Positions 34,065-41,528 of a stretch of DNA of 64,000 nucleotides are shown one piece after another (position 1 is the stretch's first letter; the number at the start of each line of letters is the position of its first letter). Under the pieces are notes generated by a model. The model was not told where the DNA came from. It saw only the letters and a program-made list of their open reading frames with translations, and did no database searches. Origin of the DNA: Streptomyces zingiberis (GTDB lineage Bacteria; Actinomycetota; Actinomycetes; Streptomycetales; Streptomycetaceae); contig NZ_JAATEN010000018.1 in NCBI RefSeq assembly GCF_012034935.1, positions 62,001 through 126,000 of the forward strand, written 5' to 3'. A program made the position numbers and the translations under genes.

Positions 34065-34160
34065 TCCGTTACTTTCAGTGCTCAAGAGTCGTCCTCCGGT
34101 CCCATGGCCGGAAGGAGGCCCGGCTTTAACCTTCAGCCGGTAAAGGAGGGAAGTGACGCC

Positions 34161-35105
34161 TTGGCCAACGAAATTGACCCCAGCGCGTCGATGGCGGCGC
34201 TGTTCGGATCACGGGTACGCAGACTTCGTCTGGCCGCGGGCATGACCCAGGCCGAACTGGGCGCCCGTACGCATGTGGTGGGTTCCCGGATCGCGCAGGT
34301 CGAACGGGCTTCGGGCGCGAAACCGACGTCGGCGCTGGCGAGTGCCCTGGATTCCGTCCTGGACGCGGACGGTCTGCTGGCCGACCTGTGGCCGTACGTG
34401 CACCGGGAAGCGTTCCCGGACTGGTCGCGGGCGTTCATGGCGCACGCGCAGCGGGCGGTGGAGATCCGCGAATATGCGGCTCATGTGGTGCCGGGCCTGT
34501 TGCAGACCGAGGGATACGCGCGGGAGGTTCTGAGTGTCGGCCTCACCCTCCGCAGTGACGCGCAGTTGGAGGAGCGGCTCACCGCGCGGATGAGCCGCCA
34601 GGAGCGACTGGCGTCCGAGGACCGGCCCGTGTTGTGGGCGGTTCTCGACGAGGCGGTGCTGAGGCGTCCGATCGGTGGCCCGGCGGTGATGCGCGGTCAG
34701 TTGCAGCGTTTGCTGGACGCTGCCGCGGAGCGCCACATCACCGTGCAGATCCTGCCGTTCGCCCAGGGCGCGCACGATGCGATGGGTGGATCACTGACCG
34801 TGCTCACCCTGCCCGACGGTGCGGAAGCCGCCTATACGGAAGGTGCGCACTATGGGCAACTCGTCGAAGAACCAATGGAGGTACGGCAGTTCGCCCTGAC
34901 CTACGATCGGCTGCGGGCGGCAGCCCTGCCCCCGCTCATGTCGCTCGACATGATCCGATCCGTGATGGAGGACTACCACCGTGGAGCGAATGTCCCGTCT
35001 CGATCTGAACGGCGCCGTGTGGCGCAAGAGCAGCTACAGCAATCAGGAAGGGGGCGACTGCGTGGAGGTGGCGGCCGGGTTCCCCGGCGTGGTCCCTGTC
35101 CGTGA
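34161..35105 (+). CDS. DUF5753 helix-turn-helix regulator (WhiJ/Scr1 type)
   Basis: 314 aa from TTG 34161, which has a strong AAAGGAGGG box 9-10 bases upstream; the in-frame ATG at 34104 lacks one. An HTH domain (about 12-70) shows RVRRLRLAAGMTQAELGARTHVVGSRIAQVERASGAKPT. DUF5753 (about 90-265) shows EYAAHVVPGLLQTEGYAREVL, ERLTARMSRQERL, WAVLDEAVLRRPIGG, ILPFAQGAHDAMGGSLTVLTLPDG and YDRLRAAALPP. Residues after DYHRGA are an Arg/Gln/Gly-rich tail that overlaps the DUF397 gene by 125 bases out of frame; homologues normally end near there. It is expected to bind DNA with its DUF397 partner. Confidence 0.93.
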   Translation: MANEIDPSASMAALFGSRVRRLRLAAGMTQAELGARTHVVGSRIAQVERASGAKPTSALASALDSVLDADGLLADLWPYVHREAFPDWSRAFMAHAQRAVEIREYAAHVVPGLLQTEGYAREVLSVGLTLRSDAQLEERLTARMSRQERLASEDRPVLWAVLDEAVLRRPIGGPAVMRGQLQRLLDAAAERHITVQILPFAQGAHDAMGGSLTVLTLPDGAEAAYTEGAHYGQLVEEPMEVRQFALTYDRLRAAALPPLMSLDMIRSVMEDYHRGANVPSRSERRRVAQEQLQQSGRGRLRGGGGRVPRRGPCP

Positions 35106-35205
35106 CAGCAAGGCGCCGCACGGCCCCGCCCTGGTCCTCGAAGCCGGTGCCTGGGTGGTGTTCATCGACGAGATGAAGACCGGCATGCGCCTGACCGCTT
35201 CCTGA
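34981..35205 (+). CDS. DUF397 protein, copy 1
   Basis: 74 aa. DUF397 signature: LDLNGAVWRKSSYSNQEGGDCVEVA, then VPVRDSKAPHGPALV and a terminal AWVVFIDEMKTG. GTG 34981 has GGAGGA 9 bases before it. Small partners of DUF5753 regulators. The start lies inside the regulator gene (125-base overlap). Copy 1 ends with the longer tail EMKTGMRLTAS. Confidence 0.93.
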   Translation: MERMSRLDLNGAVWRKSSYSNQEGGDCVEVAAGFPGVVPVRDSKAPHGPALVLEAGAWVVFIDEMKTGMRLTAS

Positions 35206-35405
35206 CGTGACCCCGATCTGTGACGGAGGGCTATCACCGTGGAGCGAATGTCCCGTCTCGATCTGAACGGCGCCGTGTGGCGCAAGAGCAGCTACAGCAA
35301 TCAGGAGGGCGGCAACTGCGTGGAGGTGGCGGCCGGGTTCCCCGGCGTGGTCCCTGTCCGTGACAGCAAGGCGCCGCACGGCCCCGCCCTGGTCTTCGGG
35401 GCCGG
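34981..35405 (+). repeat. Direct repeat, two copies 258 bases apart (DUF397 duplication)
   Basis: 34981-35137 and 35239-35395 (157 bases each) differ at only three positions, clustered in the codons for GGD/GGN. Similarity decays beyond that. The upstream flanks also resemble each other (ACTACCACC versus CTATCACC), so the duplicated unit included the ribosome binding region. Confidence 0.92.
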
Positions 35406-35448
35406 TTCCTGGGCGGCGTTCATAGCCGAAGTGCAGGCCGGCTGGTAA
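35239..35448 (+). CDS. DUF397 protein, copy 2 (tandem duplicate)
   Basis: 69 aa. The first ~52 codons are almost identical to copy 1 (N for D at the GGNCVEVA position); the C-terminus then diverges (FGAGSWAAFIAEVQAGW). GTG 35239 with GGAGGG upstream and a 33-base gap to copy 1. Paralogous DUF397 genes in tandem are common in Streptomyces, but this level of nucleotide identity indicates a recent event or gene conversion. Confidence 0.93.
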   Translation: MERMSRLDLNGAVWRKSSYSNQEGGNCVEVAAGFPGVVPVRDSKAPHGPALVFGAGSWAAFIAEVQAGW

Positions 35449-35538
35449 GGCCGGCCGAGCGGACCGCCCCGAGCCGGCCGCCAGGTCGGCGGTCACCGGT
35501 TCCGGGTCGGCCGGGTGCTGGTCAGCAGCCGGTCTCGG

Positions 35539-35576
35539 GGCCCGCCGGTTCCTGGTCCGCCAGGGTCCGGCGGGCC
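35539..35576. terminator. Hairpin terminator after the DUF397 genes
   Basis: Outer arms GGCCCGCCGG/CCGGCGGGCC (35539-35548, 35567-35576) and inner arms CCTGG/CCAGG (35551-35555, 35560-35564), separated by a 2-base internal loop. 90 bases after the DUF397 copy 2 stop. The rest of 35449-35777 shows no gene. Confidence 0.8.
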
Positions 35577-35777
35577 ACGGGACTCCTCAAGAACCGGGTA
35601 CAGAACTCCCCGCCCACCTACCCTCCTTGACCGCGTCACCCGTGCGAGTGAGCAGCTTGCCGGGCCGGGGCCGGGGCGGCTACGTTCGCGGCAACAACCG
35701 CAAACAAGTACGGCCCCCGGCCGGGACGGCAATCCCGAACGAGGGCCTGACCGATCAGGAAGTCGAGACCCTTCCCG

Positions 35778-36782
35778 ATGGCTGACCCGCAGTCTAACGC
35801 GCGCTTGCGCGCCGACGCCGGAGCTCCGACTTCCGGCGTGATCCATCTCCGCAGCCGCCTCACGGCCGACTTCACCGTGCTCTCCAACGCCCTCGCCCAG
35901 CGGCGCGGCAGCGCGGTCACGATCGGCGTCGCGGCCTACATCCTCTCCCTGCCCGACGGCGCCCCCGTCAGCATCGCCGCACTCTGCGAGCACTTCACCG
36001 AGGGCGAGATCCTGATCTCCCGCGCCCTCAACGACCTGGAGCGGGACGGATATCTGGAGCGCCGCCGCGAGCGGCTGTCCACCGGACGGATTCGCACCCG
36101 CACGTATGTCCGCGATGTGCCCCTCGGCGCTCCCGGCTGCGAGACGGGGCCCCGAGGATTGGCGGGACCGTCGCGGCGCGGTCGATATAACAAGCCTTTG
36201 GCCTTCAACGGCGCACCCCTTGCGCGCCCAGTTACGGCCGGGGGGTCGCCCACGGCAGCACCGGGGACCGGCGCCGCGCCGGCAGGCGGAGAGCTCGTGA
36301 GGGCCGGAGCGCCCGAAGACACGGGACCCGCCGAGGAAATCGGGAGAGCCGGGGCGGCCGAGAGGGCTGGGAGGGCCGGGGAAGCCGAAGGGGCTGACCG
36401 TCTGGCCGATCCCCGGGCCCTCGCCGTCCTCGCCGCACTGCGCAGCGCCGACCCCCGGCTGATCCTGTCCCGGGCCGAGGCCGCCCGCCTCGCCCCGGCC
36501 GTCACCTGCTGGCTCGCGGCCGGTGTCTCGCCGACCCGGATCACCGAGCACCTGACCGCCGGGCTCCCGGACCGCTTACTGGCGCGCCCGTCCCGCATCC
36601 TGGCGTTCCGCCTCAAGGAGAGTCCGCTCCTTCTCCCGGCCCGCTCCGTCCACGAGCCTGCCTCGCGCCCGGTGATCGTCCCCTTGCGGAACTGCGCCGG
36701 CTGCGATCGCGCGTTCCGCTCCACGGAACCGGGACGCTGCCGCGACTGCCGATCCGGGGAGCTGCACCGTGCGGCAGGCTGA
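35778..36782 (+). CDS. Winged-HTH protein with C-terminal zinc-ribbon-like CxxC pair
   Basis: 334 aa. Residues ~25-115 are a helix-turn-helix/winged region (HLRSRLTADFTVLSNALAQRR, SIAALCEHFTEGEILISRALNDLERDGYLERRRERL, then TRTYVRDVP as the wing strand). Residues ~120-210 are Gly/Ala/Pro low-complexity. A second helical block (DPRALAVLAALRSADPRLILSRAEAARLAPAVTCWLAAGVSPTRITEHLTAGLP) follows. The end has CAGC-x12-CRDC, a likely zinc knuckle. Similar proteins recur in Streptomyces, often in accessory regions. It may regulate its own region; the target is unknown. ATG 35778 lacks a strong ribosome binding site. Confidence 0.82.
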   Translation: MADPQSNARLRADAGAPTSGVIHLRSRLTADFTVLSNALAQRRGSAVTIGVAAYILSLPDGAPVSIAALCEHFTEGEILISRALNDLERDGYLERRRERLSTGRIRTRTYVRDVPLGAPGCETGPRGLAGPSRRGRYNKPLAFNGAPLARPVTAGGSPTAAPGTGAAPAGGELVRAGAPEDTGPAEEIGRAGAAERAGRAGEAEGADRLADPRALAVLAALRSADPRLILSRAEAARLAPAVTCWLAAGVSPTRITEHLTAGLPDRLLARPSRILAFRLKESPLLLPARSVHEPASRPVIVPLRNCAGCDRAFRSTEPGRCRDCRSGELHRAAG

Positions 36783-36810
36783 TCCGAGGAGTTGCACCGT
36801 GCGGCAGGCT
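36751..36810 (+). repeat. 30-bp tandem duplication across a stop codon
   Basis: 36751-36780 and 36781-36810 differ at two bases (GGGGAGCTG versus GAGGAGTTG). The first copy encodes the last residues of the HTH/zinc-ribbon protein. The second copy is in the same frame just beyond the TGA and again ends in TGA. Confidence 0.92.
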
Positions 36811-36967
36811 GATACGGCACGGTGGCGGCCGCCGCGCCCGCACCCGGCAGGCCCGGTGTGCGACCACGCGAGCTCCGTCCGGAATTCGTTACCGTTCTCA
36901 TCTGGGCCCTGGCCCGGAACGCGGCAGACTACGCATGAAGTGGTCATGCGGAAGGAAAGTGGACGCG

Positions 36968-37717
36968 GTGACAGACGTCGACGCACTGATCAACGTGTTT
37001 CTCGGTGAGGACACCCGCTTCTCCGTGCCGCTGTATTCACAGGAGGCGGCGGCCCGTTATCTGCGCACCCCGGCGCCCACGTTCCGGAAGTGGGCACGGG
37101 GATATCGCAACCGTCACGCCAACCGTCCGGACGTCGTCGGAGACCCCCTGATCACCTCCCTCGGGGACCCCCGGCGGGGGGCCTCCGTGCCCTTCATCGG
37201 GCTGGCCGAGGGCATGTTCCTGTCGGCGTTGCGGGCGGCGAACGTGCCGATGCAGAAGATCCGGCCGGCGCTGGACCTCGTCCGCACGGAACTCGGTGTC
37301 GAGCATGCGCTGGCCTCCAAGCGTCTCTACACCGACGGAGCGGATCTCCTGTACGAGGTGAGTGACCACCTCGACGGTGACGAACGCAGAGAGCCTCGCA
37401 AGATCATCGTCCTCCGCGATGGGCAGTACGTCTTCCGTGAGGTCGTGGAGCGCTACATGAAGCAGATCAACTACGACTCCGACGGAATTGCCGGTTACGC
37501 CAACCGGCTTCTGCTCCCGGGGTGGGAGGTTGCCGCTATCGCGGTCAAGCCCGGGATCAACTACGGGCAGCCCTTCTTCGTGGGCAACGGCACTCCACTG
37601 GCGGTGGTCGAGGACGCGCTGAGAGAAGGAGTCCCGTCCGGCGAGGTGGCCGCGGAGCACGATTTGCCCGACGATGTCGTCGCCGAAGTGGACGACTGCC
37701 TCCGGCTGGCCACATGA
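36968..37717 (+). CDS. DUF433-containing antitoxin-like protein (partner of VapC45-type PIN)
   Basis: 249 aa. The N-terminal half resembles the DUF433-associated helix-turn-helix region: LYSQEAAARYLRTPAPTFRKWARGY, then PFIGLAEGMFLSALRAANVPMQKIRPALDLVR. The C-terminal DUF433 core is FFVGNGTPLAVVEDALREGVPSGEVAAEHDLPDDVVAEV (about 203-243). GTG 36968 is chosen because GGAAGGA lies 11 bases upstream; starts at 36959 and 36935 are alternatives. ATGA overlap with the PIN-like gene indicates translational coupling, the layout typical of antitoxin followed by toxin. Predicted to neutralise the PIN-like protein and autoregulate. Confidence 0.82.
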   Translation: MTDVDALINVFLGEDTRFSVPLYSQEAAARYLRTPAPTFRKWARGYRNRHANRPDVVGDPLITSLGDPRRGASVPFIGLAEGMFLSALRAANVPMQKIRPALDLVRTELGVEHALASKRLYTDGADLLYEVSDHLDGDERREPRKIIVLRDGQYVFREVVERYMKQINYDSDGIAGYANRLLLPGWEVAAIAVKPGINYGQPFFVGNGTPLAVVEDALREGVPSGEVAAEHDLPDDVVAEVDDCLRLAT

Positions 37718-38292
37718 GCCGGTCGCCGACGCTGCGGCTTTTCCTCGATCGCAGCACCCACGGCGAGGATTTCGTCAAAGGGGTGAAAGAGCTGTGCCCG
37801 GACACGCTGTCCATCGCCGAGAAGTACGGTGTCAAAGCCGCGGAAAGTGTTGAGGACGAGCTGTGGCTGGCCGAGGCGACCCAGGAGGGGAGAATCTGTG
37901 TCGGAGCCGACCGGAGAATCCTCTCGTCCTCACGCCCTGCGGAGATCGCGGCTCTACTCAAACACAGGGCTCGATATCTGGTCTACGCCAACAACAACAT
38001 GCGCACCGCTGACCAGCTGAGGATCTTCCGCACCCATCTGGCCGACATCCGTGAGTTATCGGCCACTCCTGGTCCCTGGGCCTACACCATGGCTCAGCAC
38101 GGTCTGGTCCTGACCTCTCCAATCCAAAAGTTCTGGAGGCGCGCCTCCTCAGCGCGGCCCGGCGCCTGGGGCTCCGCCCGGACGCCTGACACCGGTCTTC
38201 TCCCTCCCCCGCGTAGACGTCCCTCATCCGGGACGGTAAGGGTGGTTGTCCACGCCGTGCGGCACGACCGTGTCGGGCGTATGTGGCCCTGA
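37714..38292 (+). CDS. PIN-like (VapC45/DUF5615-type) putative toxin RNase
   Basis: 192 aa. N-terminal LRLFLDRSTHGEDFVKGVKEL holds the first acidic residue (Asp9). ESVEDELWLAEATQEGRICVGADRRIL holds the central acidic cluster and a second Asp. The block ALLKHRARYLVYANNNMRTADQLRIF is a VapC45-type signature. Family members end around 135-145 aa (after MAQHGLVLTSP); here ~55 additional Arg/Pro/Val residues follow, possibly read-through. Codon GC is lower than in neighbours (e.g. tatctggtctacgccaac), consistent with recent acquisition. Predicted cytoplasmic RNase toxin held by the preceding DUF433 protein. Confidence 0.8.
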   Translation: MSRSPTLRLFLDRSTHGEDFVKGVKELCPDTLSIAEKYGVKAAESVEDELWLAEATQEGRICVGADRRILSSSRPAEIAALLKHRARYLVYANNNMRTADQLRIFRTHLADIRELSATPGPWAYTMAQHGLVLTSPIQKFWRRASSARPGAWGSARTPDTGLLPPPRRRPSSGTVRVVVHAVRHDRVGRMWP

Positions 38293-38528
38293 CGGTCGTC
38301 TCGCCGTGCGGGGTCACCATCCCGCGGCGCCGGTGGCCGAGCGCCGGCCGCCCCACCTCCGGACGGCCTCTGGCTGCGAGGAGGTGAGGAATGACTCGGG
38401 TCCTGTGGTGGATCGGCCGGAGCCGACCCGGCGTGGCCCCGGGCCCGGCCCGTCGTCCGCCGGCCCTCTGTGCCGTCCGCTGCCGGTGTCCCGTAACCTC
38501 CGAGGCTCCGTGGGCGCTCCCGGCCCGT

Positions 38529-39110
38529 TCAACGCAAGGAGTCCAGCAGCTGTTCGACCGTGGCCGCGGTGATGCCCTCGTCGTGGTTGTCGAAGACCAG
38601 CCGCCGCGTCCCCGCCCAGCGGCAGGGGTTGTCCTGTGCCCGCTTCCAGAAGGCGTCCCAGTCGGCGAGTTTGGACAGGTCACGCGCGTAACCGCGGGCG
38701 CGGACCCGTTCGCGGGCCGTGGCGGAGTCGACGCGGACCTCGATCACCACGGTCTCGGTGGCCGGCGGCCATGCGTGGTCCGCGGCGACCTCGGCGAGGT
38801 AGCCGGGCCGGGCGAAGTAGCGGCCGAAGGGCGCGTCCAGTACGACGGGCCGGCCGAGGGCCAGGTTGTCGCGGGCGAGGTCCAGCAGCGTCCGGTACTC
38901 CAGCTCCATCACGTGGGACTGGTAGTAGGGGTTGTGGTCGCGCTCGTCCTTGTCCGTGCCGGCGAGTTCGAGGAGCGCTTCGGTGAACCGGGTGCAGGCC
39001 GTGTCCTTGTCGAGATAGGCGGCTTCCGCCCGCTCGGCGAGCAGACGGGCCACGCTCGTCTTGCCGGATCCGGCCGGCCCGATCACGACATACGCTCGGG
39101 GAGTGCTCAT
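38529..39110 (-). CDS. P-loop kinase-like ATPase (AAA_33)
   Basis: 193 aa. Walker A GPAGSGKTS (about 10-18), the acceptor region LDKDTACTRFTEALLELAG, and LDAPFGRYFARPGYL as a Walker-B-like strand. A lid with arginines is visible in RVRARGYARDLSKLADWDAFWKR, and the end is VFDNHDEGITAATVEQLLDSL. This resembles gluconate/shikimate kinase-like and zeta-type P-loop phosphotransferases. Last gene of the operon with KDPG aldolase and an MFS permease, so a sugar-acid kinase role is tempting but unproven. Cytoplasmic. Confidence 0.85.
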   Translation of the reverse strand: MSTPRAYVVIGPAGSGKTSVARLLAERAEAAYLDKDTACTRFTEALLELAGTDKDERDHNPYYQSHVMELEYRTLLDLARDNLALGRPVVLDAPFGRYFARPGYLAEVAADHAWPPATETVVIEVRVDSATARERVRARGYARDLSKLADWDAFWKRAQDNPCRWAGTRRLVFDNHDEGITAATVEQLLDSLR

Positions 39111-39219
39111 GAGACTTCGGTGACTCCTATGGCTCTTGCGGGTCAGGAGAAGGCTGTGACCCGGTTGGTGCGGGCAGGGGGCGGGCCGGGGAGGGGGCCC
39201 GCCCCCTGCCGGTGTCCGG

Positions 39220-40536
39220 TCAGTGCTCCGTCGCGACCGCTCGGCGGTCCTTGACGAAGAACAGGTAGGACAGGGCGCCGACGAGCAGTAGCGCGCCGCC
39301 GACGAGGAAGACGAGGCTGAAGTTGTTCCCCGTGGCGTCGAGGATCGCGCCCGTGACGATGGGTGCCAGCGCCGCGCCGAGGAAGCCGCCGAAGTTCTGG
39401 ATCGCGCCGAGCGAGGCGACCTGGTGGGGTTCGGCCACGTCCGAGGCGAGCGTCCACAGGCAGCCGATGGGCACCTGTGCGGCGAAATACCCCACCGACA
39501 GCAGGGTCATCGCCAGCACCGTGCTGTCGACGAACGCCACCGGCATGACGGCGGCGGCCGCGAGCACGGCACCCCCGACGATGGGGATCTTGCGCGACCG
39601 GACGGCCGGGACCCCGCGGCGGATCAGCCGCCCGGAGAGGTAGCCGCCGGTCAGGACGCCCGCGATACCGCAGAGGAACGGGAGGGAGGCCAGCCAGCCG
39701 GTCGCGACGAGGCTGAAGCCCCGGGAGGTCTCCAGGTAGCTCGGCAGCCAGGTCAGGTAGACCCACACGGTGTAGAAGATGCCGAAGGCGCCGAGGATCA
39801 TGAAGTAGGTGTTCTTCTGCCGGAACAGCTGCCCCCAGCCGACCTGCGGCTTCCCCTCCGCGGCCCGCCGGGCCTCCGCCGCGGCCTCCTCGCCCTTGAT
39901 GTGCGCCTGCTCGCGGAGCGTGGGGTCGCGGTAGACGCGCAACCACAGCAGGACGATCACGAAGCCGAGCAGTCCGATGGTGATGAACATGCCGCGCCAG
40001 CCCAGCGTCAGCATCAGGATGGTCAGCAGCGGCGGCGCGATGGCATTGGCGATCTGCGACCCGGTGTTGACGATCGACACCGGCAGGGCGCGTTCCTTCT
40101 GCGCGAACCAGCGCTCGTTGACCTTGAGGCTGGCGGTGAAGAAGGGGGCCTCGGACACACCGAGGGCGACCCGGGCCGCGTAGAGGGCGCCGTAGGACGT
40201 GGCGGTCGCCGAGAGCACCGACACCAGGGACCACAGGCCGGCCGCCCAGGCGTACAGGCGCTTGGGCCCGAAGCGGTCGACGAGGTACCCGGCGGGCAGG
40301 TTGGCGAGGGCGTACGGCCAGGCGAAGGCCGCCAGCAACAGGCCCATCTGCGTGGAGCTGAGATCGAACTCCTTCGCCACGGTGGTGTTGGCGATGGAGA
40401 GGTTGGAGCGGTCGAGGTAGTTGATCACGCCGCCGACGACGAGCAGGGTGACCAGCGTCCAGCGGAGGCGGACCGACTTCGACGGCGGGGTGGGGTCCGC
40501 GTCGGGGGGCGCGGCCTGGGTGAGCGGGTGGGACAT
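39220..40536 (-). CDS. MFS transporter, sugar-acid (hexuronate/galactonate, ACS-like) type
   Basis: 438 aa, 12 predicted helices. The anion:cation symporter subfamily motif NYLDRSNLSIANTTVAKEFDLSSTQMGLLLAAFAWPYALANLPAGYLVDRFGPKR spans helix 1 to loop 2-3. The central loop is charged (REQAHIKGEEAAAEARRAAEG). The second half contains TWLPSYLETSRGFSLVATGWLASLPFLCGIAG. Relatives import glucarate, galactonate or hexuronates. It sits between KDPG aldolase and a kinase-like gene, consistent with sugar-acid uptake. ATG 40536 has no strong ribosome binding site. Confidence 0.93.
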   Translation of the reverse strand: MSHPLTQAAPPDADPTPPSKSVRLRWTLVTLLVVGGVINYLDRSNLSIANTTVAKEFDLSSTQMGLLLAAFAWPYALANLPAGYLVDRFGPKRLYAWAAGLWSLVSVLSATATSYGALYAARVALGVSEAPFFTASLKVNERWFAQKERALPVSIVNTGSQIANAIAPPLLTILMLTLGWRGMFITIGLLGFVIVLLWLRVYRDPTLREQAHIKGEEAAAEARRAAEGKPQVGWGQLFRQKNTYFMILGAFGIFYTVWVYLTWLPSYLETSRGFSLVATGWLASLPFLCGIAGVLTGGYLSGRLIRRGVPAVRSRKIPIVGGAVLAAAAVMPVAFVDSTVLAMTLLSVGYFAAQVPIGCLWTLASDVAEPHQVASLGAIQNFGGFLGAALAPIVTGAILDATGNNFSLVFLVGGALLLVGALSYLFFVKDRRAVATEH

Positions 40537-40689
40537 GACGGTTCTCCGGGGCGTGATGCACACAAGAGTGGCAAGAGGGGAGGGATTGCCGCAAGACGTG
40601 CGGCGGGGTGCCGTGGGGACGGCGGAGGCGGTGGGGGCATCCGGGCTGTGACCCGGGGCCTGTGACCTGCGGCTTGTGGCCGGTGATCG

Positions 40690-40745
40690 GTGGCCGGTGT
40701 GCGGTGGCCCGTGGCCCGTGGCCCGTGGCTCGTGGCTGGTGGCCC
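40690..40745. repeat. 7-bp tandem repeat in the eda-MFS spacer
   Basis: Plus-strand units CCGTGGC / CGTGGCC repeat about five times from ~40705, with variants GTGGCTC/GTGGCTG. Similar GGTGGCC/GTGACC words extend left to ~40640. The array fills the spacer just after the aldolase stop. Confidence 0.8.
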
Positions 40746-40748
40746 GGG

Positions 40749-41396
40749 TCAGCTCCGCGCGTCCTCGATGGCGCGCAACATGGTGCGGGCGGCTTCGGTG
40801 ACCTTGCGGTAGTCGCCGTCGCGCCGGGCCGCCTTGGTGACGAAGCTGCCGACGCCGACGGCGACGACACCGGCGTCGAACCATTCCTGGGCGTTGCCGG
40901 GGGTGACACCGCCCGCGGGCATGAGCGGGGCGTGCGGGAGCGGGGCCGCCACCGTCCGGACGTAGGCCGGGCCGACGAACTCCGCGGGGAAGAGCTTCAC
41001 GATGTCGGCGCCGGCCTGCATGGTGTCGACGATCTCGGAGGCGGTGAAGGCGCCGCTGACGGTGACCGCCTGGTAGCGGTTGGCGGTCTCGATCATCGCC
41101 GGGTTGAGGTTGGGGCTGACCAGCAGGCCCGCGCCGGCGGTGATGCAGGCGTGCGCCGCGTGGTCGTCCAGGACGGTGCCGGCGCCGACGAGGACGCCGT
41201 CGCCGCCGTAGCTCCGGGAGAGCTGGGCGATGACGTCCACGGCGCCGGGGACGGACAGGGTCACCTCCAGTGCGCGGATACCGCCCTCGATGGCCGCTTC
41301 GGAGACGGCGAGCGCCTCCTCGGCGCTGTCGAGGCGGACGATCAGCAGGGCTCCCGTCCCGGTGATCGCTTCGAGGGCTTGAAACTTTGTTACCAT
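40749..41396 (-). CDS. eda: KDPG/KDPGal aldolase (2-keto-3-deoxy-6-phosphogluconate aldolase)
   Basis: 215 aa, the full family length. Class I aldolase with TIM-barrel motifs: IVRLDSAEEAL, catalytic Glu in IRALEVTLSVPGA, GAGTVLD, SPNLNPAMI, the Schiff-base lysine in ADIVKLFPAEF, and LMPAGGVTPGNAQEWFDAGVVAVGVGS. Cleaves KDPG or KDPGal to pyruvate and glyceraldehyde 3-phosphate; gluconate and galactonate forms cannot be told apart. First gene of the minus-strand operon eda-MFS-kinase and divergent from a DeoR regulator. Confidence 0.93.
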   Translation of the reverse strand: MVTKFQALEAITGTGALLIVRLDSAEEALAVSEAAIEGGIRALEVTLSVPGAVDVIAQLSRSYGGDGVLVGAGTVLDDHAAHACITAGAGLLVSPNLNPAMIETANRYQAVTVSGAFTASEIVDTMQAGADIVKLFPAEFVGPAYVRTVAAPLPHAPLMPAGGVTPGNAQEWFDAGVVAVGVGSFVTKAARRDGDYRKVTEAARTMLRAIEDARS

Positions 41397-41528
41397 GGCG
41401 GCACACGCTAGAACACAGATTCACATCTTGTCACTAGCTGGGCGGCGGAAAAGTTAACCTGATCTTCACGGGCCCTGGTGCGCAGGTCCCGCGTCCCGTC
41501 CCGGCCCCGCCCCGAGGAGAACACCGCG
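41397..41528. promoter_or_regulatory. Divergent promoter region eda/deoR with likely operator
   Basis: 132 bases with a locally AT-rich core. An inverted AGAT-TCAC-ATCT (41421-41432, in ...ACAGATTCACATCTTGT...) and a GTTAAC (41454-41459) are the only striking symmetric elements. Probably bound by the DeoR-family protein; weak evidence. Confidence 0.4.
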
